Positions 55,313-64,000 of a DNA stretch of 64,000 nucleotides are shown here, piece after piece (position 1 is the first letter of the stretch; the number at the start of each line of letters is the position of its first letter). The stretch is taken from NCBI RefSeq assembly GCF_019375555.1, contig NZ_JAHXDN010000001.1, positions 1,155,501-1,219,500 on the forward strand, read 5' to 3'. Source of the DNA: Roseobacter insulae (lineage in GTDB: Bacteria; Pseudomonadota; Alphaproteobacteria; Rhodobacterales; Rhodobacteraceae). The translations under genes and the position numbers were made by a program. Below the pieces are notes generated by a model. It was not told the origin of the DNA and searched no databases. It worked only from the letters and a program-made list of their open reading frames with translations.

Positions 55313-56217
55313 GTACCCGCGCAGGTTTTGTTGCCTTGATCGGAGAGCCCAACGCGGGCAAATCCACACTTCTCAACCGCATGGTCGGGGCCAAGGTATC
55401 CATCGTGACCCATAAGGTGCAGACCACCCGCGCCCGCATCCGGGGCGTGGCGATGGAAGGTGATGCACAGATCGTGTTCGTCGATACGCCGGGGCTCTTC
55501 CAGCCGCGCCGCAGGCTTGACCGGGCAATGGTGGCGGCAGCATGGGGTGGGGCCGCGGATGCGGATATCATTGTGCTGCTGATCGAGGCGCAGCGCGGCC
55601 TGACCGAGGGTGTCGACCGTATTCTCGAAGGCCTTCAGGACATTGGTGAGGGCCGCAAGGTTGCCCTTGCGATCAACAAGATCGACCGGGTGCAGTCGGA
55701 AGTTCTGCTGGGGCTGAGCAAGGCCATGAACGACCGATATCCGTTTGTCGAGACCTTCATGATTTCCGCAGAACGCGGGCATGGTGTTGAAGCGCTGCGC
55801 AGGTGGCTGGCGGCGGAATTGCCGGAGGGCCCGTGGCTTTACCCCGAGGACCAGATTGCCGATCTGCCGATGCGGATGATAGCCGCCGAGATGACGCGGG
55901 AAAAACTGACACTGCGGCTGCATCAGGAACTGCCCTATCAGCTGACCGTTGAAACCGAAGGCTGGGAAGAGCGCAAGGACGGTTCGGCCCGGATCGACCA
56001 GCTGATTTACGTTGTGCGCGACGGGCACAAGGGGATCGTGCTGGGCCACAAGGGCGAAACGATCAAGGCCGTGTCCAAGGCCGCCCGCGAAGAGCTCGAA
56101 GAGTTCCTCGGTCGCAGGGTGCATCTGTTCCTGCAGGTGAAAGTGCGGCCAAACTGGCTTGATGAGGCGGAGCGCTATTCGGAGATGGGACTTGAGTTCA
56201 AAGACGGCAACGCCTGA
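55309..56217 (+). CDS. era: GTPase Era
   Basis: This 302-residue GTPase has G1 GEPNAGKST (about 11-19), G3 DTPG, G4 NKID and a C-terminal KH domain with [18 protein letters not shown]. It checks 16S rRNA 3'-end maturation and 30S assembly. The rnc-era-recO order is conserved among Rhodobacterales. Confidence 0.95.
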   Translation: MSTRAGFVALIGEPNAGKSTLLNRMVGAKVSIVTHKVQTTRARIRGVAMEGDAQIVFVDTPGLFQPRRRLDRAMVAAAWGGAADADIIVLLIEAQRGLTEGVDRILEGLQDIGEGRKVALAINKIDRVQSEVLLGLSKAMNDRYPFVETFMISAERGHGVEALRRWLAAELPEGPWLYPEDQIADLPMRMIAAEMTREKLTLRLHQELPYQLTVETEGWEERKDGSARIDQLIYVVRDGHKGIVLGHKGETIKAVSKAAREELEEFLGRRVHLFLQVKVRPNWLDEAERYSEMGLEFKDGNA

Positions 56218-56265
56218 TACCGTGGGTCGCGATCGGCGGGACGCAGTGACAAAGTGGAGGCCACA

Positions 56266-56595
56266 ATGGCCCGCCTGACGGCACGTTTCTGGATCGATGC
56301 CTACCTCGCGCGGTTGCGGGTTCAGGACATCCCGGCCTTCATCGTGGTCCATGGCGACGACACGGCCGGCAGCATATTGGTCAAGGTCAACAAGCTTGAC
56401 GGGCAGGCGACGGTCTATCACCGAAGCTATAACCTGATGGAAGACACGCGCGAATGGTCGATCCTTGAACAGGGCCATGACCGGGAGGTCGACGCAAGTA
56501 TCGACCGGCAGCGTGGGTATGATCCCGATATCTGGGTGATCGAGGTGGAGGATCGGCAGGGGCGGCATCTGCTCGACCAGCCGGGGCTTTCCTGA
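56266..56595 (+). CDS. DUF1491 family protein
   Basis: This 109-residue protein resembles DUF1491: [29 protein letters not shown] and a [25 protein letters not shown]-terminus (quoted in parts). ATG 56266 has a GGAGG site. No function is known. It sits between era and recO and its stop abuts the recO start. Confidence 0.8.
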   Translation: MARLTARFWIDAYLARLRVQDIPAFIVVHGDDTAGSILVKVNKLDGQATVYHRSYNLMEDTREWSILEQGHDREVDASIDRQRGYDPDIWVIEVEDRQGRHLLDQPGLS

Positions 56596-57320
56596 TGGAA
56601 TGGCGTGACGAGGGCATTCTGTTGAGTTCCCGGCGTCACGGTGAGACCTCTGCGATCATCGAGGTGTTCACGCCTGAGCACGGTCGCCATGCCGGGGTCG
56701 TGCGCGGTGGCACAAGCCGAAAGATCGCGCCCATACTGCAGCCCGGAGCGCAACTGGACGTGACGTGGCGTGCGCGGCTCGAAGATCACATTGGCAGCTT
56801 TCAGGTCGAGCCTGTTCGCAGTCGGGCGGCGGTGGCGCTGAACGACCGTCTGGCGCTCGCGGGTCTGAACGCCGTGACCGCACTGCTGGGGTTTTCATTG
56901 CCCGAGCGGGAGCCGCATGCCCGCCTCTATCACCAGTCAGAGCAATTGCTCGACCTTCTTGAGCAGGCGGACTTATGGCCACTTGCCTATTTGCGATGGG
57001 AAGCGCGCCTGCTTGAAGAGCTCGGCTACGCGCTCCAGCTCGACAGCTGTGCCGTGACCGGTCGATCAGAGGATCTGGTGTATATATCGCCCAAATCCGG
57101 CCGGGCTGTCTCTCGTGATGCGGCGGGTGACTGGGCGGATCGCTTGTTGCCTTTGCCCGACGTCTTGCGCGGTTTCGGGGATGCGGCGGACGCGGATATC
57201 GCGCAGGGCCTTGTCACAACAGGTTATTTCCTGAAGGAGCATCTGGCAAAGGATCTGGGAAACCGACCTCTGCCCGACGCAAGGGACCGATTTGTCGCGG
57301 CGTTCAATCGTCGGATTTGA
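56595..57320 (+). CDS. recO: DNA repair protein RecO
   Basis: This 241-residue protein has the OB-fold start [19 protein letters not shown] and the alpha-helical C-terminal domain, without a clear zinc-binding motif. It loads RecA on SSB-coated gaps with RecR. Its 3' end overlaps the convergent META-domain gene by 17 bp. Confidence 0.9.
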   Translation: MEWRDEGILLSSRRHGETSAIIEVFTPEHGRHAGVVRGGTSRKIAPILQPGAQLDVTWRARLEDHIGSFQVEPVRSRAAVALNDRLALAGLNAVTALLGFSLPEREPHARLYHQSEQLLDLLEQADLWPLAYLRWEARLLEELGYALQLDSCAVTGRSEDLVYISPKSGRAVSRDAAGDWADRLLPLPDVLRGFGDAADADIAQGLVTTGYFLKEHLAKDLGNRPLPDARDRFVAAFNRRI

Positions 57321-57711
57321 AAACCATCTTACGGTCTTCCGGCGTTGACAGGATCAGCGTGTCGCCCAGCACTTCGGACAGCGTCATATCCGATAACGTG
57401 GACAGAAACTCCGTCTCATCGGCCAACCCGGGGCAGGCCAGACGGGTTGTCGAGATCGCTCCGGCCTCGAACCACGGGTAGGGTACGGCCATCGTTGCGG
57501 TGTAGGTGTTGCAGGGGGCTTCTCCGGTGATTTGGCCTGGTTCAGGAAATGTGAGCGTTGCCCTGTAGCGCACCGCCTGATCGTCCATTTCCATCAGCCG
57601 CCAGACCTTGTCCGAGGCACCATAGGCGCTGACCGTTTCATCCTGCCTGCATCCCGCCAGCACCATACTGACGCCGAGAAAGATCAGGCTCGCCCATCGC
57701 CAGCGCGTCAT
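57304..57711 (-). CDS. META-domain (HslJ-like) lipoprotein
   Basis: This 135-residue protein has a lipoprotein signal peptide (SMVLAGC, lipobox L-A-G-C with Cys21) and a META-like core with [13 protein letters not shown] and [15 protein letters not shown]. The two mature cysteines in these motifs are typical. META proteins bind ligands in envelope stress, but function here is unknown. Confidence 0.75.
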   Translation of the reverse strand: MTRWRWASLIFLGVSMVLAGCRQDETVSAYGASDKVWRLMEMDDQAVRYRATLTFPEPGQITGEAPCNTYTATMAVPYPWFEAGAISTTRLACPGLADETEFLSTLSDMTLSEVLGDTLILSTPEDRKMVFKSDD

Positions 57712-58229
57712 TTGAGCGCCAACACAAGGTCCACCATGGTGTCAAACGCCGCCGCGGGTGCCGCGTCGCCCCGGACTTGCGGCAGGCCGATCAACGCCCC
57801 CAGGCAGCTCTGCGCGAAGGCCGGGTTCTTGATGCCCAGATGGCGCAGCAGGTTGACCGTGTAGCGCAAGCGCTCGGAATCCACTTGCGCAACGGCCCGG
57901 GCGACGGTCGGCGCGGTTAGCGCCCACGCGCGCATGGCCGGGTCCTGTTCATCGGACAGGATTCGTGCGCCGAACTGGCGCAGTCGTTGCTCCGCATTGC
58001 CATCCTCCGCCAGCGCCGAGACAACATCGGCAAAGGCTCGCGACTGCCAGTCCTTGACAACCGCTTTCTGAAAATCCGGTACATCCTTGAAATGCCAGTA
58101 GAAAGATCCCTTGGTCGCGCCCAGTTGCCGCGCCAGAGGCTCCGCCGCGAGGGCAGTGGACCCTTGCGCAATCAGCGCATCCAGGCCTGCGTCTATCCAG
58201 GATTGGCGGGTGAGTCGCTGGCGTTTCAT
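57708..58229 (-). CDS. TetR/AcrR-family transcriptional regulator
   Basis: This 173-residue protein has a TetR helix-turn-helix at about 9-52 (QSWIDAGLDALIAQG...ATKGSFYWHFKDV) and an all-helical ligand-binding remainder. It overlaps the META gene by 4 bp. An inverted repeat 9 bp upstream (58238-58253) suggests autoregulation. It may also control the adjacent methylsuccinyl-CoA dehydrogenase gene. Confidence 0.85.
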   Translation of the reverse strand: MKRQRLTRQSWIDAGLDALIAQGSTALAAEPLARQLGATKGSFYWHFKDVPDFQKAVVKDWQSRAFADVVSALAEDGNAEQRLRQFGARILSDEQDPAMRAWALTAPTVARAVAQVDSERLRYTVNLLRHLGIKNPAFAQSCLGALIGLPQVRGDAAPAAAFDTMVDLVLALK

Positions 58230-58237
58230 AGGCTAGC

Positions 58238-58253
58238 CATACGTAGCGGTATG
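58238..58253. promoter_or_regulatory. Inverted repeat upstream of the TetR gene
   Basis: CATAC-N6-GTATG lies 9 bp before the TetR start, a usual place for a TetR-type operator. No consensus is claimed. Confidence 0.4.
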
Positions 58254-58375
58254 CCATGCTGCAAGTGCGAAACGGCAAACCCGTCCAATCAGGCGGAGAG
58301 CGACGCATGCCCGGCCTGCATGAGCGAAAAACGCCCAACACGCAGGCAGTTTGCAACGGTCGGAAAGCGGGCGGT

Positions 58376-60058
58376 TCAGCCCAGCAAACGCCGCGCGATC
58401 ACCTGCGCCTGGATTTCGGCGGCGCCTTCGAAAATATTGAGGATGCGCGCGTCACAGAGCACGCGGCTGATCTTGTATTCCAGCGCGAACCCATTACCAC
58501 CATGTATCTGCAACCCGTTGTCCGCGGCGGCCCATGCCACGCGCGCACCGAGTAGCTTGGCCATGCCCGCCTCAACATCGCACCGCCGCCCCTGATCCTT
58601 CTGAAAGGCGGAGAAATAGGTCAGCTGACGGGCGATCATCACTTCAACGGCCATCATCGCCAGCTTGCCCGAGACGCGCGGGAAGTTGATGAGCGATTTG
58701 CCGAACTGTTTCCGGTCTTGCGCATACTGCATGGAGATATCGAGCGCGGATTGCGCGACGCCGATGGCACGTGCCGCAGTCTGAATGCGGGCGCTTTCAA
58801 ATGTCTCCATGAGCTGTTTGAACCCTTTGCCTTCTTCTCCGCCAAGAAGGTTTTCGCCCTTGACGTGGAAGTTGTCGAAGGCGAGTTCGTATTCCTTCAT
58901 GCCGCGATATCCGAGAACCTCGATTTCACCCCCGGTCATCCCCTCGGTCGGGAAGGGGCTGGCGTCATCGCCGGGCGTCTTCTCGGCCAGGAACATCGAC
59001 AAACCTTTGTAATCGGAAGTGCCGGGGTCGGTTCGGGCCAGCAACGTCATAACCTGGGTGCGGGCCGCGTGGGTGATCCATGTCTTGTTTCCGGTGATGC
59101 GGTAGTCATCCCCCTCCTTGACCGCACGTGTGCGTAGACTGCCAAGGTCCGACCCGGTGTTAGGCTCGGTGAAAACCGCTGTGGGCAGGGTCTCCGCCGA
59201 TGCCAGGCGCGGCAGCCACTTTTCTTTTTGCGCATCGGTGCCACCGGCAATGATCAATTCGGCCGCGATTTCGGAGCGTGTGCCGAGGCTCCCCACCCCG
59301 ATGTAGCCGCGCGACAATTCCTCGGAGACCACGCACATGGAGGCTTTGGAGAGGCCAAAACCGCCGTATTCTTCCGGGATCGTGAGGCCGAAGACACCCA
59401 TTTCGGCCAATTCTTCGATCACCTCCATCGGGATCAACTCGTCCTTGAGATGCCAGTCATGAGCAAATGGTTCCACTTTCTCAGCGGCATAGCGGCGGAA
59501 CTGAGCGCGGATCATTTCCAGCTCTTCATCCAGCCCCGATGCGCCAACGGTAATATCTGCCGAATGCTCCTGCATGAGTGCCACAAGGCGGCTACGGGCC
59601 GCTTGGGTGTTTGCGCCCTGCGTCAGCGTCCTCACTGCCGGGTCCATCATGGCACGCATGTCCGATTGATCCAGACCGAGGTCCTGCAAACGCACGATCT
59701 CACCCTGGTTCATCTGGATGCCCCCGTAGATTTGCCAGAGGTATTCGCCGAAGGCGATCTGATGCAGCAATTGTTCGGTCTCGCCGAATTTTCCCTGACC
59801 CTGCAGCGCGGTCGCCCAGTTGTGCATCTGCCGCAAAGCTTGCGCATAGGTTGCCAGCCACGCCAGACCATGGGCCGCCGTCTGATGTTCTTCGATCAAT
59901 CTGCCAGAAACGCGCCCGTCCTCCGACACCAGCGACCTGACGCGGGATGTCGCGGTTTCCAGTACCGCATCCACTGGCGGCAAAGCCGCGGATGTCAGCG
60001 CCAGCAGGTTGTCCAGAATGACGGGTGTCTGCATTGGGGATTGTCCATCATGGGGCAT
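58376..60058 (-). CDS. mcd: (2S)-methylsuccinyl-CoA dehydrogenase (ethylmalonyl-CoA pathway)
   Basis: This 560-residue acyl-CoA dehydrogenase has an extra N-terminal part of about 170 residues. The extra part separates Mcd from ordinary acyl-CoA dehydrogenases of about 390 residues. FAD/acyl-CoA core motifs include FTEPNTGSDLGSLRT, TWITHAARTQVM and QIHGGNGFALEY. It oxidises methylsuccinyl-CoA to mesaconyl-CoA during acetyl-CoA assimilation. An AAAGGA site precedes ATG 60058. Confidence 0.85.
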   Translation of the reverse strand: MPHDGQSPMQTPVILDNLLALTSAALPPVDAVLETATSRVRSLVSEDGRVSGRLIEEHQTAAHGLAWLATYAQALRQMHNWATALQGQGKFGETEQLLHQIAFGEYLWQIYGGIQMNQGEIVRLQDLGLDQSDMRAMMDPAVRTLTQGANTQAARSRLVALMQEHSADITVGASGLDEELEMIRAQFRRYAAEKVEPFAHDWHLKDELIPMEVIEELAEMGVFGLTIPEEYGGFGLSKASMCVVSEELSRGYIGVGSLGTRSEIAAELIIAGGTDAQKEKWLPRLASAETLPTAVFTEPNTGSDLGSLRTRAVKEGDDYRITGNKTWITHAARTQVMTLLARTDPGTSDYKGLSMFLAEKTPGDDASPFPTEGMTGGEIEVLGYRGMKEYELAFDNFHVKGENLLGGEEGKGFKQLMETFESARIQTAARAIGVAQSALDISMQYAQDRKQFGKSLINFPRVSGKLAMMAVEVMIARQLTYFSAFQKDQGRRCDVEAGMAKLLGARVAWAAADNGLQIHGGNGFALEYKISRVLCDARILNIFEGAAEIQAQVIARRLLG

Positions 60059-60240
60059 TTTCTACATCCTTTATCGGTCGCGCTTGATGTAGGTCTTTCG
60101 CACTTGCAGCGCAACAAAAATACGTGAAGAAGCGTCAATTTGGACGAAAGTTACGAAGTCGATTGCCTCTCTCGGGCGCCGCGCCATGCAGTTGCTGCCG
60201 AGCAACAGTGATATTGTTCCAGAAAGAGAGACAAAAATGG

Positions 60241-60262
60241 AAAAAACGCCGCTTTCGCGGCG
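60241..60262 (-). terminator. Rho-independent terminator reading on the minus strand
   Basis: On the minus strand, CGCCGC-GAAA-GCGGCG is followed by a run of at least six T. It has a GAAA tetraloop and lies about 100 bp past the stop of the minus-strand XRE gene, so it separates that gene from mcd. Confidence 0.85.
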
Positions 60263-60307
60263 CTTGATCAGTCACAGTACTAATACGATTCTAACTAAAC
60301 TAAGGGA

Positions 60308-60343
60308 CACGTCGGGCGGTGGACGAACCTGCCGCCCGACGTG
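60308..60343 (-). terminator. Strong hairpin after the XRE gene, possible terminator
   Basis: CACGTCGGGCGG and CCGCCCGACGTG form a perfect 12-bp stem with a 12-base loop, 15 bp past the XRE stop. There is no good T-run, so it may act as a 3' RNA stabiliser or bidirectional block before the terminator at 60241-60262. Confidence 0.5.
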
Positions 60344-60358
60344 CCAGTCACCAGGGGC

Positions 60359-60718
60359 TCAGCCTTGACGTGCGACGGTTACGCCTGAAACGTCCTCAAT
60401 GAACGTGACAATGCGTGTCTTGATTGTATCGTCACGGATGGCGGCAAGCGCTGTGACGATTTCGAGGCCCGGATCGCGGCGTTCGGATTTTTCCGCTGAA
60501 GTATCAAGGCCTTCGAAGAAGTAAGACGTGGGCACGTCAAGGATTCGCGATAACTCGTAAAGACGGCTGGCAGCAATTCGATTAGATCCAATTTCGTATT
60601 TTTGAATCTGCTGAAACGACAGGTCCAGTTCCCGCGCAACGTCTGTCTGGGACAAACGACGCATGGTACGGATCTGCTTCAACTTGCGGCCAACGTGAAC
60701 ATCGACTGGATGGGACAT
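60359..60718 (-). CDS. XRE-family helix-turn-helix regulator
   Basis: This 119-residue protein has a Cro/CI-type HTH at about 10-66 (LKQIRTMRRLSQTDVARELDLSFQQIQKYE, quoted in parts as RRLSQTDVARELDLS). The C-terminal tail of about 50 residues has no recognised fold. It is divergent from the wHTH/acyltransferase pair across 155 bp of AT-rich DNA. Targets are unknown. Confidence 0.85.
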   Translation of the reverse strand: MSHPVDVHVGRKLKQIRTMRRLSQTDVARELDLSFQQIQKYEIGSNRIAASRLYELSRILDVPTSYFFEGLDTSAEKSERRDPGLEIVTALAAIRDDTIKTRIVTFIEDVSGVTVARQG

Positions 60719-60808
60719 AACTATTTAACACCTCTGGTTGTGACTGTCTTCACTCTTCGCGGGAATCGGCGAATCGTTCAACTGAGTACCTTTTTCTTTT
60801 TTTTGATT

Positions 60809-60852
60809 AAAAATGTTCAGGTGATGGGTGAAAAATGTTGCATTAGTGGGTG
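60809..60852. repeat. Two 22-bp direct repeats upstream of the wHTH gene
   Basis: AAAAATGTTCAGGTGATGGGTG (60809-60830) is followed at once by a second copy starting AAAAATGTTG and ending GTGGGTG (60831-60852). Only nine bases at the start and six at the end are kept, spaced by two helical turns, which suits a dimeric activator or repressor. The second copy covers the alternative GTG start at 60850, so I place the start at 60874. Quoted unit is given in part: AAAAATGTT and GGGTG. Confidence 0.5.
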
Positions 60853-60873
60853 ATTTATTTACCATCAGATGCC

Positions 60874-61806
60874 ATGAACCGGATCGTGGACCCGTCAGTT
60901 GCATCTGAAGCGGTAAAGAAAACCGCTGACTCTCATGGCCTGTTGCATGAGATGATCCGGTCGTTCACGACGCTGGCGCGGACGCTCAACCTCAGCCACG
61001 CCGTAAAGGAACTGGGGAGCACCCGACAAACGGTGCGGCGGCACATCAGCCAGCTCGAAGATGCGAAGGGCGTTGCACTCTTCACCGTGGAGGATCGCCA
61101 GTACCGTCTGACCGAAGATGGCGAGCGTGCGCTGCCTGAGGCGCTGGATATTCTGGCCCGCGGCAACGCGTGGCTGAACAGCAACGTAAGTCACGTTCAC
61201 GGACTTCAGCTTTTCAGCACAACTCTGCCGAATGGCTGGTGTTTTTGGCAGCAGCAGCACTCGCTCAGTCGCATATGGAATTCGGAGTCCTGTGTGATGC
61301 GTGAAACGCTCCGAAGCTGGGCCATGGCGGGAGGAGATATCGAATCACCTCACATGGAACATGTGCGCCCGTACCTCATCGTTTACCGCCATACGATCGC
61401 CGGATGGATATGTGTGGAGTTCGGAGAGCAATCTTTTTTCGTCAAGTGGTTTGGCTGGGCAAAAGCGCGCAGCAGCGTTGGGCGATCTCTCGGTCGGATG
61501 CCGGGTGGGGACGACTTCAAGCGCATGCTGGATCAACCGTTCCACGAGGTTCAAACCACGCAAAGTATGCGGTTAGATCATGTATTTACACTGGTTCCGA
61601 GCGAATCTGACGGGTCGTTGAAGCCCGTTAACTACCACCGTTTAATGCTAGGAGGGCGATTCCCTGACGGCAGTCTGGCACTGTATTCCCTGGTCGAGCC
61701 ATCGGATGATATTGAGATATTCGGGCTGGATCATGGCAAAATTGTGCAACCTTCTGCCGATATTATGTTAAATTTCGACTCAGCTAACGCAAAATTCGAG
61801 CGTTAA
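60874..61806 (+). CDS. LysR-type-HTH regulator with unusual C-terminal domain
   Basis: This 310-residue protein has a LysR-like winged HTH at about 25-80 (ARTLNLSHAVKELGSTRQ, VRRHISQLEDAKG). The C-terminal 220 residues do not show the LysR effector fold and are rich in aromatic residues. I know no name for this combination. ATG 60874 is chosen because the alternative GTG 60850 lies in a repeat; neither has a good ribosome binding site. It is followed 53 bp later by a GNAT-like acyltransferase gene. Confidence 0.65.
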   Translation: MNRIVDPSVASEAVKKTADSHGLLHEMIRSFTTLARTLNLSHAVKELGSTRQTVRRHISQLEDAKGVALFTVEDRQYRLTEDGERALPEALDILARGNAWLNSNVSHVHGLQLFSTTLPNGWCFWQQQHSLSRIWNSESCVMRETLRSWAMAGGDIESPHMEHVRPYLIVYRHTIAGWICVEFGEQSFFVKWFGWAKARSSVGRSLGRMPGGDDFKRMLDQPFHEVQTTQSMRLDHVFTLVPSESDGSLKPVNYHRLMLGGRFPDGSLALYSLVEPSDDIEIFGLDHGKIVQPSADIMLNFDSANAKFER

Positions 61807-61823
61807 GCACTTATTTAGGCTAG

Positions 61824-61850
61824 CCTTTGTCCGAGGGTGCTCGGCAAAGG
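61824..61850 (+). promoter_or_regulatory. Hairpin that covers the Shine-Dalgarno of the acyltransferase gene
   Basis: CCTTTG-T-CCGAG and CTCGG-CAAAGG form an 11-bp stem with one bulged T and a GGTG loop. The right arm includes part of the AAAGGAG site (61846-61852) of the gene starting at 61860. The structure could hide the site in mRNA or act as a weak intergenic terminator. Confidence 0.5.
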
Positions 61851-61859
61851 AGTTTTGGC

Positions 61860-62591
61860 ATGTCATTTCATAGTATGAACGAGGGGGCACAATTCGTTGC
61901 TACCAGTCGTGATATTCTGCTTCAAAATCAAATAACGGTCACAATTGGGACAAATTTCCTCGAGTACCGGCAGCTCCTTCGGGACGAGCGTCCGCAGCAG
62001 GTCATGGGCGCGCCATTCGACCCTGATGTGCACGATCTTAACCATAAAAATGCCTTCTGGCTCATTGCGCGCGATAGCGATGGACTGTTGATGCACACCC
62101 AGGCGTCACGTCTGATCGATCTCAAGCAGCAATCCCTCAGCGGCTATATGCTCAAGAAGTTCAGGGAGTTCCCGCCGGCAATCCCTGATCTGGATCTTGA
62201 GCGTTCGCGGTATCGTGCAAGCCCCGGTGCCAATCGCATCACCGGTCAGGTGGTCTACCACGGTGAAGTCTGGATGGGCGATACCGGGCAATATCGGGGC
62301 ACGGGGCTCTCAACCGTGCTGGCCCGCTATGGTATTCATGAGGCGATGTGCCGCTGGAATCCGGATTACATCTTCGGCTTCATGGCACGCACTGTTGCCT
62401 ACAAAGGCTTTGCCGAGCGAATGGGCTACATGCACAACGAGCCGGGCGCATTGCGCTGGTACCGCAAGGGGCATGAGGCGCCGCTGGAAGGTTTCGTGAG
62501 CTATCTCAGCAACGAGGACACGCGGTACCTGCTCGAAATGCCGGTGGTCGATGTGGTCGACGTGCCACAGCGCCAGCGCAAGGCGGCCTAG
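61860..62591 (+). CDS. GNAT-like N-acyltransferase paired with the wHTH gene
   Basis: This 243-residue protein has a GNAT-like acyl-CoA/ACP binding region: VYHGEVWMGDTGQYRGTGLS near 140-160 with the GxG-type loop, then PDYIFGFMARTVAYKGFAERMGYMH. The N-terminal part is unrecognised. It shows no LuxI hallmarks, so an acyl-homoserine lactone role is not claimed. An AAAGGAG site precedes ATG 61860, preferred to the in-frame 61827. Together with the regulator it forms a compact two-gene unit. Acceptor substrate unknown. Confidence 0.65.
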   Translation: MSFHSMNEGAQFVATSRDILLQNQITVTIGTNFLEYRQLLRDERPQQVMGAPFDPDVHDLNHKNAFWLIARDSDGLLMHTQASRLIDLKQQSLSGYMLKKFREFPPAIPDLDLERSRYRASPGANRITGQVVYHGEVWMGDTGQYRGTGLSTVLARYGIHEAMCRWNPDYIFGFMARTVAYKGFAERMGYMHNEPGALRWYRKGHEAPLEGFVSYLSNEDTRYLLEMPVVDVVDVPQRQRKAA

Positions 62592-62633
62592 CGCGGTTCG
62601 CATGGATGGGCACTTCAGTCCACGTGGCGGCGT

Positions 62634-64000
62634 TCAACTGATCGCCGCCGCTTTCACGTCTTCGTCAATGAATGGCAGATACTGTTCGAAGTTGTCCGAG
62701 AACATCTTGACGAGCTTTGCCGCCTGGCGGTCATAACTTGCCGCGTCGTCCCATGTGCGGCGGGGATCGAGCAGAATGTTTGGCACACCTTTCACATCTA
62801 CCGGCACGTCGAAACCAAAGTTCGGGTCCTTGCGGAACGGGGCATCGGCCAGCGAGCCATCAAGGGCAGCGGTCAACAGCCCTCGGGTGGCCATGATCGG
62901 CATGCGGCTGCCGGTGCCATAGGCGCCGCCGGTCCAGCCGGTGTTCACCAGCCAGCAGGTTGCGCCGTGGGTTGCGATCTTTTCGCGCAGCAGGTTGCCG
63001 TAGACCTCGGGGCGCCGTGGCATGAAGGGTGCGCCGAAACAGGTGGAAAAGGTCGGCTCGGGTTCCGTCACGCCCCGTTCCGTCCCCGCTACCTTGGAGG
63101 TGAAACCCGACAGGAAGTGGTACATCGCCTGCGCCGGCGTCAACCGGGAGATCGGAGGCAACACGCCGAAGGCGTCGCACGTCAGCATGATGATATTCTT
63201 GGGATGCCCGCCGATCGCGGAGGTAGACGCGTTGGAGATGTAGTTAAGCGGATAGGCGCAGCGCATGTTCGCCGTCAGGCTGTCATCGTCGAAATCGAGT
63301 TCCTTGGTCTGCTCATCATAGACCATGTTCTCGATCACGGTGCCGAACTTTTCTGTCGTGGCGTAGATCTCGGGTTCTGCGTCGGCGCTCAGGTTGATTG
63401 TCTTTGCGTAGCACCCGCCCTCGAAGTTGAAGGTTCCCGTGTCTGACCAGCCATGTTCATCATCACCGATCAGCGTGCGGGCAGGGTCCGCGGACAGAGT
63501 GGTTTTGCCGGTGCCCGACAACCCAAAGAAGACCGCGGTGTCGACCGGGTTCCCCGTCGCATGGTTGGCGGAACAGTGCATCGGCATCACGCCCTTGGCT
63601 GGCAAAAGATAGTTCAGCAGGGTGAAGACGGATTTCTTGTTTTCGCCCGCATATTCTGTGCCCCCGATCAGGATGAGCTTCTTGTCGAAGTTCATCGCGA
63701 TGACAGTATCCGAGCGGCAATTGTGCCTTGCCGGGTCCGCCTTGAAGCTGGGGCAGTTGATCACGGTAAAATCGGCGATGAACTCGTCCAGGTCTTCGCG
63801 GTCCGGGCGCCGCAACATATGGCGGATGAAAAGCCCGTGCCATGCAAGCTCTGTGATCATGCGCACGTTGATCGCATGTTTCGGGTCGGCGCCACCGGTG
63901 AGATCCTGCACGAAGTAGTCGCGACCCTTCATATGGTCCAGCATATCGCTGTGCAGCGCGTCGAACCCCTTGGGGGTCATGGCAGCGTTGTTTTCCCACC
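62634..64000 (-). CDS. pckA: Phosphoenolpyruvate carboxykinase (ATP), 5' end outside window
   Basis: The frame runs from 62634 to the window end, giving about 455 residues without a true start. The internal Met at 63980 lies inside the conserved [12 protein letters not shown]. The family length is about 530, so the N-terminus is beyond the edge. Catalytic motifs are [12 protein letters not shown] (P-loop), [11 protein letters not shown] and the [12 protein letters not shown] segment. It converts oxaloacetate to PEP with ATP at the start of gluconeogenesis. Confidence 0.95.
   Translation of the reverse strand, partial: WENNAAMTPKGFDALHSDMLDHMKGRDYFVQDLTGGADPKHAINVRMITELAWHGLFIRHMLRRPDREDLDEFIADFTVINCPSFKADPARHNCRSDTVIAMNFDKKLILIGGTEYAGENKKSVFTLLNYLLPAKGVMPMHCSANHATGNPVDTAVFFGLSGTGKTTLSADPARTLIGDDEHGWSDTGTFNFEGGCYAKTINLSADAEPEIYATTEKFGTVIENMVYDEQTKELDFDDDSLTANMRCAYPLNYISNASTSAIGGHPKNIIMLTCDAFGVLPPISRLTPAQAMYHFLSGFTSKVAGTERGVTEPEPTFSTCFGAPFMPRRPEVYGNLLREKIATHGATCWLVNTGWTGGAYGTGSRMPIMATRGLLTAALDGSLADAPFRKDPNFGFDVPVDVKGVPNILLDPRRTWDDAASYDRQAAKLVKMFSDNFEQYLPFIDEDVKAAAIS

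Larger units (their letters stand above)
60059..60358. other. Intergenic region between mcd and the XRE gene
   Basis: This 300-bp region holds two hairpins, listed separately, and presumably the mcd promoter. A short plus-strand frame at 60186-60368 has no recognisable product and runs through both hairpins, so it is not called. Confidence 0.6.

Noticed and set aside
61860-62591. LuxI-type acyl-homoserine lactone synthase
   Set aside because: The protein resembles the GNAT fold but lacks the conserved LuxI motifs, and the neighbouring regulator is not LuxR-like.

Overview
The window is GC-rich DNA from a Rhodobacteraceae (Roseobacter-group) alphaproteobacterium. The evidence is the core block rpoZ-relA/spoT-DUF2062-pdxJ-acpS-lepB-rnc-era-DUF1491-recO, a methylsuccinyl-CoA dehydrogenase of the ethylmalonyl-CoA pathway, ATP-type PEP carboxykinase, and many Liv/Tct importers. 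No rRNA, tRNA, CRISPR array or complete IS element was recognised. Identifications rest on reading motifs, without database searches.

Layout. 1-963: C-terminal ligase part of a bacterial Pnkp RNA-repair enzyme, cut by the window edge. 1.85-10.3 kb (minus): an eight-gene catabolic operon (maleylacetate reductase, Liv-type ABC importer livKGFHM, phenol-hydroxylase-like flavoprotein, hydroxyquinol 1,2-dioxygenase) with a divergent LysR regulator. 11.4-13.0 kb: LysE exporter and CGNR zinc-finger protein. 13.3-24.8 kb: an unusual cluster of five large proteins: membrane-anchored TPR protein, TIR-STAND-propeller protein, secreted MORN-repeat protein, Memo-CapA fusion lipoprotein, and a two-TM RCK/RyR/SLOG-like protein. 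24.9-26.6 kb: HxlR-type regulator and a pyridoxamine-phosphate-oxidase-fold protein. 26.6-34.4 kb: tctCBA with AtuA and DUF4387 genes, divergent from a TctDE-like two-component system plus a periplasmic binding protein. 34.6-35.2 kb: a minimal tyrosine recombinase of lower GC. 35.4-38.2 kb: gltS, a BCCT transporter and a 29-residue membrane peptide. 38.3-43.1 kb: RND pump and adaptor, with a divergent K+-channel-like protein. 43.5-47.0 kb: a telescoped operon ispH-ridA-DUF3429-methyltransferase-rnhA-TRIC channel. 47.1-57.3 kb: NYN nuclease-like gene, folK and the core block. 57.3-60.1 kb: META-domain lipoprotein, TetR regulator and mcd. 60.2-62.6 kb: XRE regulator, and a LysR-type-HTH protein next to a GNAT-like acyltransferase. 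62.6-64.0 kb: pckA, cut by the window end.

The best candidate for an undescribed system is 13.3-24.8 kb. Membrane segments, positive-inside charges and paired cysteines suggest that most of the TPR, propeller, MORN and Memo-CapA parts lie in the periplasm, while TIR-STAND and RCK/RyR/SLOG-like parts face the cytoplasm. This would be a trans-envelope surveillance or conflict system whose output could be TIR NADase activity. That reading is inference. Secondary candidates are the 29-aa peptide coupled to the BCCT carrier, the regulator/acyltransferase pair with a hairpin covering the second gene's ribosome binding site, and a Pho-box-like direct repeat in front of the tctDE-like genes.
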